From Fidelibacterota bacterium UBA7301 (GTDB lineage: Bacteria; Fidelibacterota; Marinisomatia; Marinisomatales; TCS55), in assembly GCA_002471845.1 (NCBI GenBank), contig DKQT01000003.1:6421-13489 (forward strand): a stretch of DNA of 7,069 bases, given 5' to 3'. Numbering within the stretch: position 1 is the stretch's first letter; every line of letters starts with the position of its first letter. The notes beneath the pieces are model-generated. The model worked only from the letters and a program-made list of their open reading frames with translations, had not been told where the DNA came from and did no database searches. Both the position numbers and the translations under genes were made by a program. This document shows, one piece after another, positions 1 to 6,177 of this stretch.

Positions 1-284
1 TCGGTGGAGGTCATGTCGGCCAAAGCATCATCCACAAAATCGCAGAACTGGTTTCGGCTGAAAGGCTTTTCCATTTCATACAGCATGAAATCCTCCGTAA
101 CCCATTCACCCAGTTTATCACAATCGTAGTGATCCACATCCAGTGCCGCGAAAAAACCATCGAGGGAAAATTTAACCTGATCTTCGGTAATATTTTTCTT
201 AAGATCACAGCCCAAAAGACCAATTATCAAAAAACACGCAGACAGGGTGACTAAACGATTTATTATTGTTGAAAATAGTTTCAT
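1..284 (-). CDS. Small lipoprotein with NTF2/SnoaL-like character, C-terminus cut by window edge
   Basis: I read 94 complete codons from ATG at 284 down to the window edge. The protein opens with a basic N-terminus (MKLFSTIINR), a hydrophobic stretch and a lipobox LLGC with the lipidated Cys at residue 26, so it should be a membrane-anchored lipoprotein. The next residue is Asp (C-D), which in enterobacteria would favour inner-membrane retention; whether that rule holds here is unknown. The mature part (QVKFSLDGFFAALDV, then WVTEDFMLYEM) resembles the opening helix and first strand of SnoaL-like/DUF4440 proteins of the NTF2 fold. That assignment is inference from a partial sequence. The start is supported by AAGGA nine bases upstream. 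It sits behind a terminator and a TATAAT box, so it is probably transcribed separately from the genes to its right. No function can be given. Confidence 0.75.
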   Translation of the reverse strand, partial: MKLFSTIINRLVTLSACFLIIGLLGCDLKKNITEDQVKFSLDGFFAALDVDHYDCDKLGEWVTEDFMLYEMEKPFSRNQFCDFVDDALADMTST

Positions 285-293
285 TATTGTTTT

Positions 294-298
294 TCCTT
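294..298 (-). promoter_or_regulatory. Ribosome binding site of the lipoprotein gene
   Basis: The minus strand reads AAGGA here, nine bases before the ATG at 284. Its first base is also the last base of the TGA stop of the mini-ORF at 298-321. Ribosomes finishing the mini-ORF would therefore sit on this site, which makes translational coupling possible. Confidence 0.55.
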
Positions 299-321
299 CA
301 TTTGAGCCAGAGGCGTTTCAT
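298..321 (-). other. Seven-codon leader mini-ORF (MKRLWLK) upstream of the lipoprotein gene
   Basis: The minus strand reads ATG, six sense codons and TGA, giving MKRLWLK. The start and first codons match the real start of the SGNH hydrolase gene at 7001 base for base. This copy stops after seven codons, right on the Shine-Dalgarno of the lipoprotein gene. It has no ribosome binding site of its own that I can see. It could be a translated leader peptide, or only a scar of the repeated sequence. I cannot tell which from sequence alone. Confidence 0.3.
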
Positions 322-322
322 A
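303..322 (-). repeat. 20-bp dispersed repeat, copy 1
   Basis: The plus strand reads TGAGCCAGAGGCGTTTCATA, identical over 20 bases to 6983-7002 and in the same orientation. The diverged copy near 6159-6177 matches this one in 24 of 27 bases when extended to its left (minus-strand 3' side). A 20-base exact match within 7 kb is not expected by chance, so the copies share an origin. Confidence 0.8.
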
Positions 323-338
323 CAAAAAATTACAAATA

Positions 339-344
339 ATTATA
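339..344 (-). promoter_or_regulatory. Candidate -10 box for the lipoprotein gene
   Basis: The minus strand has an exact TATAAT between the strong terminator (368-405) and the lipoprotein gene. Transcription would start near 332, giving a leader of about 48 bases that contains the mini-ORF. No good -35 hexamer is present at 16-18 bases (the 17-base position reads TAAAAG). The call rests on the -10 box and on the position just behind a terminator. Confidence 0.35.
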
Positions 345-367
345 AAACAATGTGGATGTCTCTTTTA

Positions 368-405
368 TAAATAAAATACCTCCGTATTCGGGGGTATTTT
401 ATTTA
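368..405 (-). terminator. Strong hairpin terminator directly behind the tRNA-Phe fragment
   Basis: The arms AAATAAAATACCTCCG (369-384) and CGGGGGTATTTTATTT (389-404) pair over 16 bp with one G-T wobble. A further T-A pair at 368/405 brings the stem to 17 bp, and the loop is TATT. The T-rich 3' arms on both strands would let it stop transcription from either side. It begins three bases after the discriminator base of the tRNA remnant, so it is most likely the original terminator of the tRNA-Phe gene. It now separates the lipoprotein gene from the DUF5916 operon. Confidence 0.8.
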
Positions 406-407
406 CG

Positions 408-452
408 TGGCTCGGGACAAAATCGAACTGCCAACACAAGGATTTTCAGTCC
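408..452 (-). other. 3' half of a tRNA-Phe(GAA) gene; probable attachment-site remnant
   Basis: Reading the minus strand from 452 to 408, the segments fit a tRNA 3' half exactly. They are GGA (half of the anticodon stem), the loop CTGAAAA with anticodon GAA, TCCTT, a five-base variable loop GTGTT, the T-stem GGCAG, the T-loop TTCGATT, TTGTC, the acceptor strand CCGAGCC and discriminator A. Segment lengths equal those of standard tRNA-Phe, and CCA is not encoded. The 5' half is missing: no GGCTCGG acceptor strand or D-arm lies upstream (453-540), and the base at 453 already breaks the anticodon stem. A tRNA 3' half starting near the anticodon and followed by its own terminator is what site-specific integration into a tRNA gene leaves at the distal end of an element. 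It could also be a relic of a decayed element. Confidence 0.75.
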
Positions 453-506
453 GTTTGGACATCTTCGTGAAAAATATTGGTTATCCAAATGGAACCCAAA
501 AACATC

Positions 507-526
507 AAAAAACCCCACCGGCGGAA
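507..526 (-). terminator. Possible weak terminator of the DUF5916 gene
   Basis: About 17 bases past the stop codon the minus strand reads CCGCCGGTGGGG followed by six T. The GC-rich part can form only a short stem (CCG/TGG around CCGG), so the hairpin is weak, but its place and the T-run fit a terminator. The stronger hairpin at 368-405 would catch read-through. Confidence 0.35.
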
Positions 527-542
527 ACAATAAGTCGGTCAC

Positions 543-2672
543 TTATATTTGAACAATATAGGTCAACTTTACCACTTGTGTACCTTGAACCAAACTGGCC
601 TTGGACCCACTCATATCATATCGTTGGTTCAATACGATAAACAGATCGCTCCCCGGCGTATGAATCCAATTAATGCGGCAATACAATTGGAGTTGTTCTG
701 AAAAATTATCATACTGAATCAGGGCTTTCCCAAACCATTTTCGGTTTAATGCAACTTCAGCAGTAAATCCATAAACATTTGCTGTGAATTCGCCTTGGCT
801 GGACATGAATATAGTATTTTGGTTGGCAGATCCGTACAGGGTCAAATGATTGGAAAACCGTTTTCCAATGGAGCCAGACATGCTCGTTTTATTTCCACCA
901 AAATAATCTCCTTTTTCAAGTCGAACATTACCCCAAACACCCCTGCTTTGATTCGAATTGGCAGACAATGAAATTTTTCGATCCTTGTAGTTTCCCTCCA
1001 GAATCTCCACATCATTCCCTAATTTAAATCCGGTGGTTAATTTCTCCTTATTTTGGATTATTTTTAGTCCAATCTTGTCTCTGGTTTCAAGAATAGCATC
1101 GATACCACCATTAAGTACACCCGTTTCATGAATACCAGCATGGTTTCGTACATCTCTAGTATATATAGTGAATCGCCATTGACGAATTAATTCATCTCCA
1201 TCGCCAACCCTTGGTGTAAACCCAGCCATAATGCCTGTACCAATCATATCCTGCCGCTGAACAAATCCCAGACCCGGTCGAAAATCTTCATCCACATGGT
1301 GCTGACCTGCAGTTAAGAAATAACGGTCATTCTTCAGATCTATCTTGATCATAGATGCAGATGAGGGTTCTTCAATACTTTTATCATCCATTTGGCTATA
1401 CCAAGCCGACACACTACTGTTTCCCCAAAAGCGCATTTGAGCATCAATACCCATCACTGTATTTTGAGTCCCCTGACTTGAGACATCGGTCATGATAGCG
1501 CCGATGGTAGTTCGATCTCGAATATCGGATCTTAAGCGCAAGGCACTGTAGGCTGTGGCCGGCAGATCTCCTTCTGCCCGTGTATGAATATTCAATGTAC
1601 CAATGGAGGTGTTTCCAATTTGGCCAAACATTCGGGCACCACCCACCACATCTTGATTCAATCCGATCCGCCTGCTGAAAAAGACCTCCGTTTGGCGTGA
1701 ATTCCCAAAGGCAAAGAGTTTAGATCGTGTTAAAAAGAATTCCCGTTTTTCCGGATAAAATAGATTAAATCGTGTCAAATTGATCTGGGCATTGTCTGCT
1801 TCTACCTGAGAAAAATCCGTATTGTAAGTCAGATTGAGGGTCAAGTTTGATTTTAATCCATAATAGATGTCAACTCCCCCACTGCCTGTGCGGTTTGAAA
1901 TTTTCTCCTCACCCGTATTTTGAGTTTGGGTTCCCCCAATACCAAACGGTTTGATCTTTATATCTTTCCCCCGTTTGATATTTTTTAACCCTTTCAGAGT
2001 CGCATATTGGGATACCTGGTATACATCCGAACTGTATTCTAACCCGATATGGGGCCACATGACACTTTCATTCTTCCGGTTGATATACCGTTTGATCGCC
2101 AACCCCATAGTCAATTCTTCTTTAGAGGGAAACCGCAATGTCGTCCAAGGAATGGCCACCTCCAGCACCCAACCAAAATCCGTGATATTACCCTCACTAA
2201 TATATACACCATCCCATGACCACTCGTCCAATCCAGGGCGATTTTCATCTGTGATAAGGGCATCATCTTGGGTCCCCAGTGGATTCATTTCGAATAGGTA
2301 GGCATTGCGGCGGTCGTGGTAGGTGTCTAAGGCAATTTCCAGTTTATCATCTCTATGAATCCACCCGCCGCGGTTTAAGATCGTGGCCCGGACTTTCTCC
2401 GGTTCTGAGTCAAAAAATGTAAATCCGAAATAGAGGTAATGATCATCATAAGCAATCCGCATTTCAGATTTTTCTGTGGGTTCACCCCCATCCATGGGAA
2501 GGCGCTGAACAAATTCGGCTATAGGCTCTATGGTCGCCCAAACAGGTTCATCTAACAGGCCGTCAACCTTGATGGTTAATTCCGTTCGAGTGGCCACAAC
2601 CTCGGGTCGATCCTGGGCAACGACCGAATATAAGGATATAATGAGGCAAAGAATAAAAGGTCGTATATGCAT
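543..2672 (-). CDS. Exported CBM9-like plus DUF5916 outer-membrane beta-barrel protein
   Basis: This is a 709-residue protein of normal length for the DUF5916 family. Residues 1-19 are a signal peptide (hydrophobic core, then SVVA|Q). Residues 30-215 look like a carbohydrate-binding family 9-type domain (VDGLLDEPVW near 36-45, RIAYDDHYLYFGF near 72-84, and W/D-rich strands to about 207). The rest matches DUF5916, whose hallmark NTDFSQVEAD at 284-293 runs into LFYPEKREFF at 304-313. It then has alternating polar/hydrophobic strands and ends in KLTYIVQI, as outer-membrane barrels do. I infer a periplasmic or surface binding domain on an outer-membrane barrel. The ligand is unknown; CBM9 similarity does not prove sugar binding. 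The ATG at 2672 is chosen because the signal peptide begins there. No clear Shine-Dalgarno precedes it, and the upstream amidohydrolase stops only 18 bp away, so translation may depend on coupling. Confidence 0.93.
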   Translation of the reverse strand: MHIRPFILCLIISLYSVVAQDRPEVVATRTELTIKVDGLLDEPVWATIEPIAEFVQRLPMDGGEPTEKSEMRIAYDDHYLYFGFTFFDSEPEKVRATILNRGGWIHRDDKLEIALDTYHDRRNAYLFEMNPLGTQDDALITDENRPGLDEWSWDGVYISEGNITDFGWVLEVAIPWTTLRFPSKEELTMGLAIKRYINRKNESVMWPHIGLEYSSDVYQVSQYATLKGLKNIKRGKDIKIKPFGIGGTQTQNTGEEKISNRTGSGGVDIYYGLKSNLTLNLTYNTDFSQVEADNAQINLTRFNLFYPEKREFFLTRSKLFAFGNSRQTEVFFSRRIGLNQDVVGGARMFGQIGNTSIGTLNIHTRAEGDLPATAYSALRLRSDIRDRTTIGAIMTDVSSQGTQNTVMGIDAQMRFWGNSSVSAWYSQMDDKSIEEPSSASMIKIDLKNDRYFLTAGQHHVDEDFRPGLGFVQRQDMIGTGIMAGFTPRVGDGDELIRQWRFTIYTRDVRNHAGIHETGVLNGGIDAILETRDKIGLKIIQNKEKLTTGFKLGNDVEILEGNYKDRKISLSANSNQSRGVWGNVRLEKGDYFGGNKTSMSGSIGKRFSNHLTLYGSANQNTIFMSSQGEFTANVYGFTAEVALNRKWFGKALIQYDNFSEQLQLYCRINWIHTPGSDLFIVLNQRYDMSGSKASLVQGTQVVKLTYIVQI

Positions 2673-2690
2673 TTGGGGCTGGTGAATTAT

Positions 2691-5600
2691 CTAGTTTTCT
2701 GGTCCGTCGTTCCACCACCATAATGGTGCCAAATTCTTTTTTGCAGGCCATACCTGATTCATGGTATTACCATCATATAGAAATCCATTTTTCATAACCA
2801 TATGCACAGAATTTGTATTACGAATATCATCTAGTGGGTTTTCATCTAAAACGACTAAATCGGCCAATTTACCCATCTCCAAAGAACCAATATCATCGCC
2901 AACGCCAATAATTTTTGCACCATTGAGTGTGGCTGCCCGTAATGCTTCCATTTCACCCATGCCGCCACTTTGTAGTGACCATAATTCCCAATGGTAACCT
3001 AATCCTTGGAATTGGCCATGGGCACCAACACCCACCAATCCGCCAGCAGCTACGATCTTTGCTGCTTCAATTGCTAATTTTGAGAAAACATGTTCATCCT
3101 TACGAAACCAAGGTCGACGACGCGTCCGGGATTGCACGATATTATCTGGAATAAACCGCTGCACTTTTGGATCATCGTGAATCTCTTCTGTAGTATAATA
3201 ATAATTCTCTCCCCAAGGCCCTCCGTATGCCACTAATAATGTGGGTGTATAAGTCATGCCAGACTGAGCGACTAGTTCCACCACATCCCTATATAAAGGT
3301 GTAATAGGCAAGGCATGTTCATTACCATGGAATCCATCTATGGCATGGGTTAGGTCAAGTTTAAGATCCAGAGCCCCTTCTGTTGTGGGCATCATTCCCA
3401 GTTCATGGGCAGCTTGGACAATATAATTCCGCTGAATTCGATTCCCGGCTAAGTATGATTTTAAATTACGAGTTCCGTAATGATCACGATACCGTTTCAT
3501 AACCCCCAACGCTTCTTCCTTGCTTTGAAAGTTGTTATTAGAAAATATGCCCGGACCTGTATTAAATGCTCTAGGACCAATTACTTTACCTGCATCAGAA
3601 AGATCTTGGTAGGCAAAAATGTCATTTGTGGAAGTTTGTACATCCAATCCCGTAGTGATTCCCCAGGCCACGTTTGCCAAAAATGTCCAATTTTGGAGAT
3701 CAAGGATTCCTTTGCGTACTTCCCCCCAATGTGAATGGGTATCTACGAAACCAGGGACAATAGTCTTCCCATGAACATTTATCACCTTTACGTCCTTTGA
3801 TATTGGGAACGAGTTTACCGGCCCCACTTTATGGATTCGATTATTTTTTACCAATACTACCCCATTTCGAATCACCTCATCTCCATCCATTGTAATAATT
3901 CGTGCACCTTTCAGGGCAACCATCCCATTTGGAATAGCGCGATCAATTTTAACTGTAATCTTCGTTTCTTTTGCTGGTATTGCGGGCAATCCCTTCTTGG
4001 AGGAATCCTTCTTAATAGTTTCAAATGAAACAGAATCAAATGGTAATTGGTAAAAAGTGGATCCAACGGACCATGTAATTGTCCTTCCCCCATTTGCCCA
4101 ATCAAAATAGTCCGCACCCACATGGGTCAATTTCTTTACCGGAATTGAAGGACTATCAACATTAACTGTCGGGGCTTTTCCGCCCACTTTGGGGACAGGC
4201 AATACATATAATTGGTTATTCACACCTGCCAAAGCCCATTGGCCATCGGGGCTTAATCGAATATCCCGTGCGTTCACCGGTTTATCGCTACCATAGAATC
4301 CTTTTCCTTTAACCGCCAAGTGCTCTCTTCGGTCTGTACCATCCAATCGAACCGAAATGAGACCATTCCCTCTACCTATTCCCCCATAACTAAATCCATT
4401 TAGATACACACGGTTCGAGTCGTTCGTAAAAAATGGTTTTCCTAGCCCTTTAGAAGGCATTATTAAAGTAGCTTCGCCCCCTTTTTCCCTCAATGAAATT
4501 AGGTCCATCGGCACGCTGGGTCCGCCAAATTCGCCTTGAGTTCGGAGCCGCTCAATGGCCGATCCCCGTAGGGCTACAATAGTTTTTCCATCCGGACTAA
4601 ATACTGGGTTAGAATAGAAAGCCAATGTTTTTGTGAGTTTGACCGGCTTGCTTTTTCCATCCGCTTTGACCTTCCAAATATGGCCACCACCGGCTTCCCA
4701 AGTGACATAAATAATATACCTGCCGTCTGGACTCCATGACGGGTGGAATTCACCAGATGTACTTTTGGTCAATCGTTGGTGCTTGCCTTTTTCCACATCA
4801 GCTAAAAAAAGATGCATGAAGGTTGAAAAAACAATATCCCTTCCATTTGGTGAAATAACCGGATCCATTATGATCCGAGATTCAATGGCATTATCACTGA
4901 TTCTGAAGGGAAAGTTCAACTCCGGTCCAACATCGAGTATGACATCTGCGTTAAAAGGGATATTCTTTACGGTCCGTGTTTTCAAGTTTATTCGATGAAA
5001 TCCACCATCTTTGGTAAACACTAATTCTCTGCTATTGGGTGTAAAATCATAAGTCGGAAGCACATCCCTCGTAAATCGCGATTCTTGGTCATCTCGCACA
5101 ATTGGATAGATCAACCAATCATCAGAGCCAGTTTTAAGGTTGCGAATCCGAAGTCCTGTTTGGGTCTGATACCTTGTGCCATACACTAAATATTTTCCAT
5201 CTGGCGAAATTTTAGGTTTGATCCCACTACCCTCGGATCGAGTAATGATATCCTCCTCTCCCGTAACCATATTTCGCCTTGCGACCTGCCACATGGGAAA
5301 CGAGGCATTATAAGAAAAACCACCTCGGCGATTGGCATAGTACATGTATTTGCCATCTGGCGAAAGGGATACCCCTAATGCATTTTTTCTTTGGTTCCCA
5401 GGTGTATTGCCATCGGGATTTGATTTCGTGATCTGAATCCCAGAACCACCTTTAATATGATACATCCATATTTCAAATGTCCGTTGAGGCCATGTCGTTT
5501 GAGAAACAAAAACATAATTGCCATCGTTTGAAAAAACAGGGGATGCATATTGCCCATTATTGGACTTACTAAGCTGTTTTGGTCTGTTACCACCCACGTT

Positions 5601-5933
5601 GGCCACCCACAGGTTTTCTGAACCACCCCTATCACTAACAAAAGCGATCATTCGGCCATCAGGAGAGTATACCGGTTGGGAATCTAAGGCAATGCCCGAG
5701 GTCATCTGGCTAGCTTCACCGCCCCGAAAAGGGATCGTATAAATATCTCCCACCAAGTCAAACATAATATTCCGGCCATCAGGAGATACATCCAGAGACA
5801 TCCAGGTGCCCTCCGTCGTATTAAATGAAATGGTCCGTGTGGGTTTTAGGGGAAGTTTATTCCCAAGACTGTCCACTTTTTCTTCAGCGATTCCAATACC
5901 AGAAATGAATAGAATAATCCACAACCGTCTCAC
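2691..5933 (-). CDS. Exported TolB-like beta-propeller/amidohydrolase fusion protein
   Basis: This is a 1080-residue protein in the periplasm or beyond. The signal peptide MRRLWIILFISGIGIA ends at residue 16. Residues from about 30 to 640 carry some eleven PD40/TolB-type propeller repeats built on SPDG(K/R), enough for two propellers. Residues from about 665 to 1060 form an amidohydrolase domain of the imidazolonepropionase-like group: GFVDTHSHWG holds the HxH metal motif (His733, His735), and K825 in LKSY is a likely metal-bridging lysine. Further histidines are His869 and His873 in FHGNEHAL, and the end has GKLADLVVLDENPL. The usual Asp ligand (GTD-type motif) is replaced by GAHGQ with His972. 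The substrate is unknown; peptides or cyclic amides are possible. I chose GTG at 5933 because AGGAGG lies seven bases upstream; GTG at 5936 would add one residue. It is first in an operon with the DUF5916 gene, 18 bp downstream. Confidence 0.95.
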   Translation of the reverse strand: MRRLWIILFISGIGIAEEKVDSLGNKLPLKPTRTISFNTTEGTWMSLDVSPDGRNIMFDLVGDIYTIPFRGGEASQMTSGIALDSQPVYSPDGRMIAFVSDRGGSENLWVANVGGNRPKQLSKSNNGQYASPVFSNDGNYVFVSQTTWPQRTFEIWMYHIKGGSGIQITKSNPDGNTPGNQRKNALGVSLSPDGKYMYYANRRGGFSYNASFPMWQVARRNMVTGEEDIITRSEGSGIKPKISPDGKYLVYGTRYQTQTGLRIRNLKTGSDDWLIYPIVRDDQESRFTRDVLPTYDFTPNSRELVFTKDGGFHRINLKTRTVKNIPFNADVILDVGPELNFPFRISDNAIESRIIMDPVISPNGRDIVFSTFMHLFLADVEKGKHQRLTKSTSGEFHPSWSPDGRYIIYVTWEAGGGHIWKVKADGKSKPVKLTKTLAFYSNPVFSPDGKTIVALRGSAIERLRTQGEFGGPSVPMDLISLREKGGEATLIMPSKGLGKPFFTNDSNRVYLNGFSYGGIGRGNGLISVRLDGTDRREHLAVKGKGFYGSDKPVNARDIRLSPDGQWALAGVNNQLYVLPVPKVGGKAPTVNVDSPSIPVKKLTHVGADYFDWANGGRTITWSVGSTFYQLPFDSVSFETIKKDSSKKGLPAIPAKETKITVKIDRAIPNGMVALKGARIITMDGDEVIRNGVVLVKNNRIHKVGPVNSFPISKDVKVINVHGKTIVPGFVDTHSHWGEVRKGILDLQNWTFLANVAWGITTGLDVQTSTNDIFAYQDLSDAGKVIGPRAFNTGPGIFSNNNFQSKEEALGVMKRYRDHYGTRNLKSYLAGNRIQRNYIVQAAHELGMMPTTEGALDLKLDLTHAIDGFHGNEHALPITPLYRDVVELVAQSGMTYTPTLLVAYGGPWGENYYYTTEEIHDDPKVQRFIPDNIVQSRTRRRPWFRKDEHVFSKLAIEAAKIVAAGGLVGVGAHGQFQGLGYHWELWSLQSGGMGEMEALRAATLNGAKIIGVGDDIGSLEMGKLADLVVLDENPLDDIRNTNSVHMVMKNGFLYDGNTMNQVWPAKKNLAPLWWWNDGPEN

Positions 5934-5940
5934 CACAACT

Positions 5941-5946
5941 CCTCCT
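5941..5946 (-). promoter_or_regulatory. Strong Shine-Dalgarno of the propeller-amidohydrolase gene
   Basis: The minus strand reads AGGAGG here, a full match to the anti-Shine-Dalgarno. It lies four bases before GTG at 5936 and seven before GTG at 5933, so the spacing decides for the second GTG as start. It is the strongest ribosome binding site in front of a visible gene in this window. Confidence 0.75.
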
Positions 5947-5979
5947 AGTTAAGGCTTATGGGCCCTTATTTAATGATTT

Positions 5980-6102
5980 TTAGCAGTTTTTGAATAAAAG
6001 AAAATATATCGGAATTCCGGTCAAAACAAAAGCAAGGCCATGGCCTTCAAGGCGATACCATCCGTATTTATAATTATGTTCGTCTTGTCCGAAATATGTG
6101 AT
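5980..6102 (-). pseudogene. Decayed C-terminal fragment of a small membrane protein (possible)
   Basis: One minus-strand frame stays open for 40 codons between TAA (6105-6103) and TAA (5982-5980), and it reads like protein. It starts ITYFGQDEHNYKYGWYRLEG and ends in a hydrophobic stretch, AFVLTGIPIYFLLF, before a final KNC. There is no ATG or GTG, and the only TTG (6024-6022) lies too far in, so it cannot be expressed as it stands. Just upstream at 6146-6152 is GGGGAGG, a fine Shine-Dalgarno with no usable start behind it, as if the front of a small gene had decayed. I do not recognise the family. In an AT-rich spacer an open frame of 40 codons can arise by chance, so this is tentative. Confidence 0.3.
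6010..6047. promoter_or_regulatory. Two perfect palindromes in the spacer upstream of the amidohydrolase operon
   Basis: CGGAATTCCG (6010-6019) and AAGGCCATGGCCTT (6034-6047) are perfect dyads, 10 and 14 bp long, with centres 26 bp apart. A TTGACC on the minus strand (6024-6019) overlaps the first and could be a -35 box, but no convincing -10 box follows at 16-18 bases. They may be operators for the downstream operon. The 14-bp dyad followed by GCTTTTGTTTTG on the minus strand could instead be a weak terminator for the SGNH gene. Both also fall inside the coding-like fragment, so their symmetry may be accidental. Confidence 0.3.
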
Positions 6103-6153
6103 TTAGTTATTTTGCTGGTATATATATAAGTATCAGTAGTAACAACCTCCCCT

Positions 6154-6177
6154 TTATTTGAAGCAGAGGCGTTTCAT
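6154..6177 (-). repeat. Dispersed repeat, diverged copy 2, with mini-ORF MKRLCFK overlapping the SGNH stop
   Basis: The minus strand reads ATGAAACGCCTCTG and continues TTCAAATAAAGG with few changes from copy 1 (24 of 27 bases agree). It encodes MKRLCFK and stop. Its ATG shares four bases (ATGA) with the TGA stop of the SGNH gene. A purine-rich GGGGAGG follows at 6152-6146, just as AAGGA follows copy 1. With the copy at the gene's start, the SGNH gene is framed by direct repeats about 824 bp apart. Confidence 0.7.

Noticed and set aside
11..223. A second minus-strand frame of 70 codons at the left edge
   Set aside because: It lies in another frame of the lipoprotein gene, which has a lipobox, a ribosome binding site and a sensible protein. 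This frame has none of these.
453..475. An intron or split-gene reading of the tRNA-Phe, with its 5' half further right
   Set aside because: No D-arm or GGCTCGG acceptor strand appears in the bases up to the DUF5916 stop, and bacterial tRNA introns would leave both halves close together.
352..640. Two plus-strand open frames across the terminator and tRNA fragment (352-552 and 407-640)
   Set aside because: They translate the hairpin and the antisense of the tRNA half, producing the typical spurious R-G-S-G-Q-N-R-T string. They overlap the end of the DUF5916 gene and have no family look.
4180..5800. Many near-identical short stretches such as GGCCATCAGGAGA and CCATCTGGCGAAA on the plus strand
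   Set aside because: They are the codons of the recurring SPDG(K/R) propeller motif, all in frame, and not DNA repeats or a CRISPR array: spacing is irregular and the units are coding.
6024..6173. Stop-codon read-through of the SGNH gene, as its frame stays open for 50 codons past TGA
   Set aside because: The extension (rich in T, K, I, S) has no recognisable domain, and the protein is already complete for its family. The AT-rich spacer makes such a run fairly likely by chance, and another frame there looks more protein-like.
6159..6177. Reading the GCGTTTCAT repeat as an integron attC site
   Set aside because: The core does not fit GTTRRRY (it reads GTTTCAT), and there is no paired inverse core or folded imperfect repeat around it.
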